Shown: in pieces, positions 9,464 through 12,215 of the stretch
Position numbering within the stretch: the stretch's first letter is position 1
Layout of the letters: every line of letters starts with the position of its first letter
Source: JBHEMT01 sp046262435
Lineage (GTDB): Bacteria; Chloroflexota; Dormibacteria; Aeolococcales; Aeolococcaceae
Direction: 5' to 3'
Length of the DNA: 12,215 nt
NCBI GenBank assembly: GCA_046262435.1
Contig: JBHEMT010000051.1
Coordinates: 1 to 12,215 of the forward strand
Translations under genes and position numbers: made by a program
The notes under the pieces: generated by a model
What the model was told of the DNA's origin: nothing
What the model saw: only the letters and a program-made list of their open reading frames with translations
Databases searched by the model: none

Positions 9464-9482
9464 CGACCGGACAACACGGTCG
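9464..9482. terminator. Possible weak bidirectional terminator between convergent genes
   Basis: CGACCG (9464-9469) and CGGTCG (9477-9482) form a 6-bp perfect inverted repeat with a 7-base loop. It lies in the 26-bp gap between the aceB stop and the stop of the convergent GGDEF-EAL gene. There is no T-tract on either strand, so this is suggested only by position and symmetry. Confidence 0.3.
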
Positions 9483-9487
9483 CCTGC

Positions 9488-11338
9488 TCAGCGCTCCTGC
9501 GCGCCGAGCAGCTCCCCAATCGCCTTTGATGGCATCGGGCGGGCGATGTGAAAACCCTGGGCCAGGTCACATCCGAGTGTGGCCAGCAGCTCCATCTGCT
9601 CCGCGGTCTCCACCCCCTCGGCGATCACGACCATATTGAAGGCCTCACCGAGAGCGATGATCGCCGAGATGATCGTGGTCTCCACCTCCCCGGGCAGGTT
9701 CTCCACGAAGGAGCGATCGATCTTCAAGCTGCCCAGGGCGGGGAACTGGTGCAGGTAGCTCAGCGACGAGTAACCGGTGCCGAAGTCGTCGAGCAACATC
9801 TCGACACCGAGGGCGTGGAGGCGGGCGATCGTCTCGCGCGGCCCGGGCGTGTCGTCCATCAACACGGCCTCGGTGATCTCAAGCCCCAGCCGTGCCGCGG
9901 GAAGCCCTGACTCCTGGAGGATCGCCTCCACCTCATGGGCAAACTCCGTCCGGCGGAGCTGGCAGGTGCTGACGTTGACTCGCACCATCGCTGGGTCACT
10001 GCCGGCCCACGTCACAGCTTCAGCGCAGGCGGTGCGCAGTGCCCAGTCGCCGAGTTGGGTGATCAGCCCGGTCTCCTCGGCGATGGGGATGAAATCCAAC
10101 GGCGATACCGGCTCGCGCCCCGGCGGCGACCAGCGAGCGAGCGCCTCGACGCAGGTGATCCGCCCGGTGTTGATGTCGATGATCGGTTGGTACGCGAGAG
10201 AGAGTTGGTCCTCGCACAGGGCGGTGCGCAGCTCGCGGGCCAGTACCAGACGGCGCATGGCGATCTGACGCATTGAGTCGTCGAAGAGCTGGTAGCCCCC
10301 CGACTGGCAGCCCTTGGCGCGGTACAGGGCGACGTCTGCCTCACGAAGCAACTCACCGGCATCGGCACCATCCGCCCGGGTGGTGGCGATGCCGATGCTG
10401 CCGGTCAGCGCAACCTCCTCACCCCGAACGCGGAAGGGAGCTGACCAGGCCGACTGCACGCACTCGGCCACCGCCACCACCTCCTGCTCATCCCGGAGCC
10501 CTGCGGACACGACCACGAACTCGTCGCCGCCCGGTCGGGCAACCGTGTCACCGGGACGGACCGCCGCGCGCAGCCGTTGCGCAAGGCTGACCAGCAGCTC
10601 GTTGCCGGCGGCACGACCGAACCGGTGGTTCAGCGACCGGAAGCTGTCCATGTCGACGAGCAATGCGGCCGTCACCGTGTTCTCGCCGCGCGCCGCACCC
10701 AACGCCCTCTCGAGGTGTTCGCTGACCAGTGCCTGGTTGGGCAGACCGGTCAGGTGGTCGTGCAGGGTGTGATGCTGCATCGCCTGCTCCGCCCGGTGGC
10801 GACGTACCGCCGAGGAGACGATTCCGGCCAGACCGCTGACCAGCGCAACGTCGGCGTCGCCGTAGTCGCGAGGTTGGACGGCGTGCGCGGTGAGCACACC
10901 CCAGGGGCGCTCCGGGCCGGGAATGGGCACGGCCACACCGCTGCGGGCGGTTGTCCACACCGGCGTGTCCAGGGCGAAGCGCCGCTCGCGGGAAGCGTCC
11001 CGCACCACCACCGGCGCGCCCTGGCGGAAGGCATGGCCCGCATGGGAATCCTCATCCGGGTCGAGGATGCGCGGATACGCACCACCACGGGGCGAGGACG
11101 TGGGGGTTGCCTCCTCGCGGTCGAAGGGAGCGTGGAGCACGCTCACCCACTCCACATCCAGGGATCGACGCACGGCATTGACCACCTCGTCGAGCAGCTC
11201 GGCGAGACCGGCGTCGAGGGCTAGCTCGCCGACCTCGGTGATCGTCCTCTGGTCGCGCACCCGGCGGTCGAGCTCTCCGCTCACCTCACGCAGGCGCTCG
11301 TGCACCCCAGGCTCAGGATTCGGATGCGCGCTTCCCAT
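9488..11338 (-). CDS. GAF-GGDEF-EAL protein, predicted bifunctional cyclic-di-GMP synthase/phosphodiesterase
   Basis: This is a 616-residue cytoplasmic signalling protein; no signal peptide or membrane segment is seen. It begins with a charged, possibly coiled region (1-30) and a GAF-type sensor domain (about 30-183, with GVAVPIPGPERPWGVLTAH). The GGDEF domain (about 191-354) has HDHLTGLPN, an intact GGDEF at 270-274, and an RxxD inhibitory site (RPGD, 261-264) exactly five residues before it. The EAL domain (about 370-610) keeps the key motifs: EALARW (Glu398), NVS, EITE, DDFGTGYSS (517-525), KIDRSF (Lys539), EGVE (Glu574) and QGF (Gln594). Both activities therefore look possible, with the GAF domain probably choosing between them. 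ATG 11338 has no strong Shine-Dalgarno. The gene is convergent with aceB, so a functional link to the metabolic cluster is not implied. Confidence 0.93.
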   Translation of the reverse strand: MGSAHPNPEPGVHERLREVSGELDRRVRDQRTITEVGELALDAGLAELLDEVVNAVRRSLDVEWVSVLHAPFDREEATPTSSPRGGAYPRILDPDEDSHAGHAFRQGAPVVVRDASRERRFALDTPVWTTARSGVAVPIPGPERPWGVLTAHAVQPRDYGDADVALVSGLAGIVSSAVRRHRAEQAMQHHTLHDHLTGLPNQALVSEHLERALGAARGENTVTAALLVDMDSFRSLNHRFGRAAGNELLVSLAQRLRAAVRPGDTVARPGGDEFVVVSAGLRDEQEVVAVAECVQSAWSAPFRVRGEEVALTGSIGIATTRADGADAGELLREADVALYRAKGCQSGGYQLFDDSMRQIAMRRLVLARELRTALCEDQLSLAYQPIIDINTGRITCVEALARWSPPGREPVSPLDFIPIAEETGLITQLGDWALRTACAEAVTWAGSDPAMVRVNVSTCQLRRTEFAHEVEAILQESGLPAARLGLEITEAVLMDDTPGPRETIARLHALGVEMLLDDFGTGYSSLSYLHQFPALGSLKIDRSFVENLPGEVETTIISAIIALGEAFNMVVIAEGVETAEQMELLATLGCDLAQGFHIARPMPSKAIGELLGAQER

Positions 11339-11376
11339 CTCGCCCAGTTACGCGCGCCGGACCGATGTGCGAATGC

Positions 11377-11405
11377 TCGTTACCCGATCGTCGCTGAAGC
11401 GGCAA
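11377..11405 (-). promoter_or_regulatory. Putative promoter of the GGDEF-EAL gene
   Basis: Read on the minus strand, TTGCCG (complement of 11400-11405) is followed by 17 bases and TAACGA (complement of 11377-11382). The start site would be near 11370, leaving a leader of about 30 bases before ATG 11338. The -35 is identical to that proposed for the CBS gene. The -10 lacks the usual final T, so support is modest. Confidence 0.35.
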
Positions 11406-11478
11406 CTTGACGGCCACCGATCGGATACTGAGGCCACGTCAGCGGCGCTGCAACCGCCGAGACGCTACCCAGAGTCGG

Positions 11479-11922
11479 TCAGGGACGCCCGTCGACTCCG
11501 GACATCGCCGGGGAAGCTGCGCCGCCGCCACCCGCCCGCTCGCGGTGGTGGCCCACGTGCGCGTGGACGATGTCGCGCATGGAGACGATGCCCACCATTC
11601 GGCCCTCGTCATCGACGACCAGGAGGTGGCGGAAGTGGCCATCGGTCATCTCCGCCGCCGCCTCGTCGAGACCCCAGCCCGCGTTGGCGGTGCGCGCCTC
11701 GAACGTCATGCACGCCTCCACTGTGGTGGTCTCGGGGTCGGCGCCCTCGGCAACGGCGCGCATGATGTCGCGCTCGGTGAGGATCCCCGGCCCGGGCAGG
11801 GCGGGGTCCGTCACCACCACCGCGCCCACTCGCCGCTGCATCATCAGCGTGGCCGCCTCACGAATCGTCTGTGACGGCTCCGCGGACACCGTGTCCTTGG
11901 ACATCGCGTCCCGCACCAGCAT
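11479..11922 (-). CDS. Tandem CBS-domain protein
   Basis: This is a 147-residue protein made almost entirely of two CBS domains, a fold that usually binds adenine nucleotides such as AMP, ATP or SAM and regulates a partner. CBS1 spans about residues 3-57 (DAMSKDTVSAEPSQTI through GILTERDIMR), and CBS2 about 66-121 (ACMTFEARTANAGWGLDEAA through GIVSMRDIVH). The last 25 residues are a glycine/alanine-rich tail with no recognisable domain. No catalytic domain is attached, so the partner cannot be named; members of this type are often annotated as signal-transduction or IMP-dehydrogenase-like CBS proteins. The ATG is supported by CGGAGG (complement of 11931-11936) with about 8-base spacing, and by the promoter upstream. 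The GGDEF-EAL gene starts 140 bp further on, with its own promoter-like element. Confidence 0.9.
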   Translation of the reverse strand: MLVRDAMSKDTVSAEPSQTIREAATLMMQRRVGAVVVTDPALPGPGILTERDIMRAVAEGADPETTTVEACMTFEARTANAGWGLDEAAAEMTDGHFRHLLVVDDEGRMVGIVSMRDIVHAHVGHHRERAGGGGAASPAMSGVDGRP

Positions 11923-11954
11923 CCAACCGACCTCCGTGGGCTGCGCTAGCGTTC

Positions 11955-11983
11955 AGCCTACCGCGGCCCGGTACGAGCGGCAA
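11955..11983 (-). promoter_or_regulatory. Putative sigma-70-type promoter of the CBS-domain gene
   Basis: On the minus strand, TTGCCG (complement of 11978-11983), a 17-base spacer and TAGGCT (complement of 11955-11960) form a well-spaced -35/-10 pair. Transcription would begin near 11948, giving a leader of about 25 bases that contains the CGGAGG ribosome binding site. The -10 hexamer is identical to the one before glcD. Confidence 0.55.
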
Positions 11984-11998
11984 GGAGCGGCCAGGGCA

Positions 11999-12024
11999 CG
12001 GGGACCGGCCGATGCCGGTCCCCG
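11999..12024 (-). terminator. Perfect 11-bp hairpin downstream of the partial minus-strand gene
   Basis: The arms 11999-12009 and 12014-12024 are exact reverse complements (core GGGGACCGGC / GCCGGTCCCC) around a 4-base loop (12010-12013). It lies 14 bases past the stop of the partial gene at 12038 and just before the -35 of the CBS promoter. That placement fits a terminator insulating the two units. There is no T-tract after it on the minus strand, so it would be a non-canonical intrinsic terminator or an mRNA 3'-end stabiliser. Confidence 0.55.
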
Positions 12025-12037
12025 CGCGGGAGCTGAC

Positions 12038-12215
12038 CTAGGGAGCGGTGTAGTTGAAGCAGCAGACGCCGTCGACCTCGAGCGGCGCGTTGTCCTCCTC
12101 GGCCTGCGCGTTGGTGATCAAGCCCGCCGGGTGGCTGGCGGCGAAGGAGTAGCTGGCCACCTCCTCCAGCTGCGTGCCTGAGGGGCTGCCCACGTCGGCG
12201 AGGGCGACATTGATC
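12038..12215 (-). CDS. Unrecognised protein, C-terminal 58 residues (5' end beyond window)
   Basis: The minus-strand frame is open from the window edge to a TAG at 12038-12040. It encodes 58 residues, including the segments ADVGSPSGTQLEEVASYSFA, GLITNAQAEEDNAPLEVD and the terminus GVCCFNYTAP. Composition is that of a soluble, acidic protein, with an adjacent cysteine pair eight residues from the end. I do not recognise the family and assign no function. Reality as a gene is supported by the hairpin directly after the stop and by codon usage like that of neighbouring genes, but the piece is short, so a chance open frame in GC-rich DNA is not excluded. Confidence 0.55.
   Translation of the reverse strand, partial: INVALADVGSPSGTQLEEVASYSFAASHPAGLITNAQAEEDNAPLEVDGVCCFNYTAP

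Noticed and set aside
11425..11445. CTGA...TCAG short inverted repeat as a terminator for the CBS gene
   Set aside because: Only 4 bp of stem and no T-tract; too weak to call.
11570..12181. A 203-residue plus-strand open frame over the CBS gene and the right end
   Set aside because: It is antisense to a clear CBS-domain protein and runs through the minus-strand promoter and hairpin; no domain is visible.
9464..12215. CRISPR array, tRNA, insertion sequence or phage attachment site
   Set aside because: No spaced repeats of CRISPR size, no tRNA-like cloverleaf, and no transposase or terminal inverted repeats were seen here or elsewhere in the window.

Overview
The window is 12.2 kb of bacterial DNA with a visibly very high G+C content (roughly 70%), frequent GTG starts and tightly packed genes. 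The style fits Actinomycetota or a neighbouring high-GC Terrabacteria lineage such as Candidatus Dormibacterota. No rRNA, tRNA or taxon-specific marker is present, so the assignment is only a guess.

Left and centre (1-9461, all + strand) form an eight-gene 2-hydroxyacid catabolism cluster. It starts with the C-terminal part of an LctP/GlcA-type lactate or glycolate permease (cut by the window edge). Next come lutA, lutB and lutC, the three-subunit iron-sulfur L-lactate dehydrogenase system. glcD, glcE and glcF (glycolate oxidase) and an A-type malate synthase (aceB) follow. Together they encode a plausible path: 2-hydroxyacid uptake, lactate to pyruvate by LutABC, glycolate to glyoxylate by GlcDEF, then glyoxylate plus acetyl-CoA to malate by AceB. 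Genes abut or overlap by a few bases. The one larger internal gap, before glcD, carries a promoter-like element placed so that glcD would be translated from a leaderless mRNA. No transcriptional regulator lies in the cluster.

Right (9462-12215, all - strand, convergent with the cluster) holds three genes. One is a GAF-GGDEF-EAL cyclic-di-GMP turnover protein with intact synthase, product-inhibition and phosphodiesterase motifs. One is a small two-CBS-domain protein with a good promoter and ribosome binding site. The last is the C-terminal 58 residues of an unrecognised protein, followed by a perfect 11-bp hairpin that may be its terminator.

I did not find an undescribed system here. The most notable points are the pairing of glcDEF with malate synthase A rather than G, the missing conventional start for lutB, the apparent leaderless glcD promoter, a 10-bp duplication at the glcD/glcE junction, and phased CCGAT repeats upstream of the GGDEF-EAL gene.
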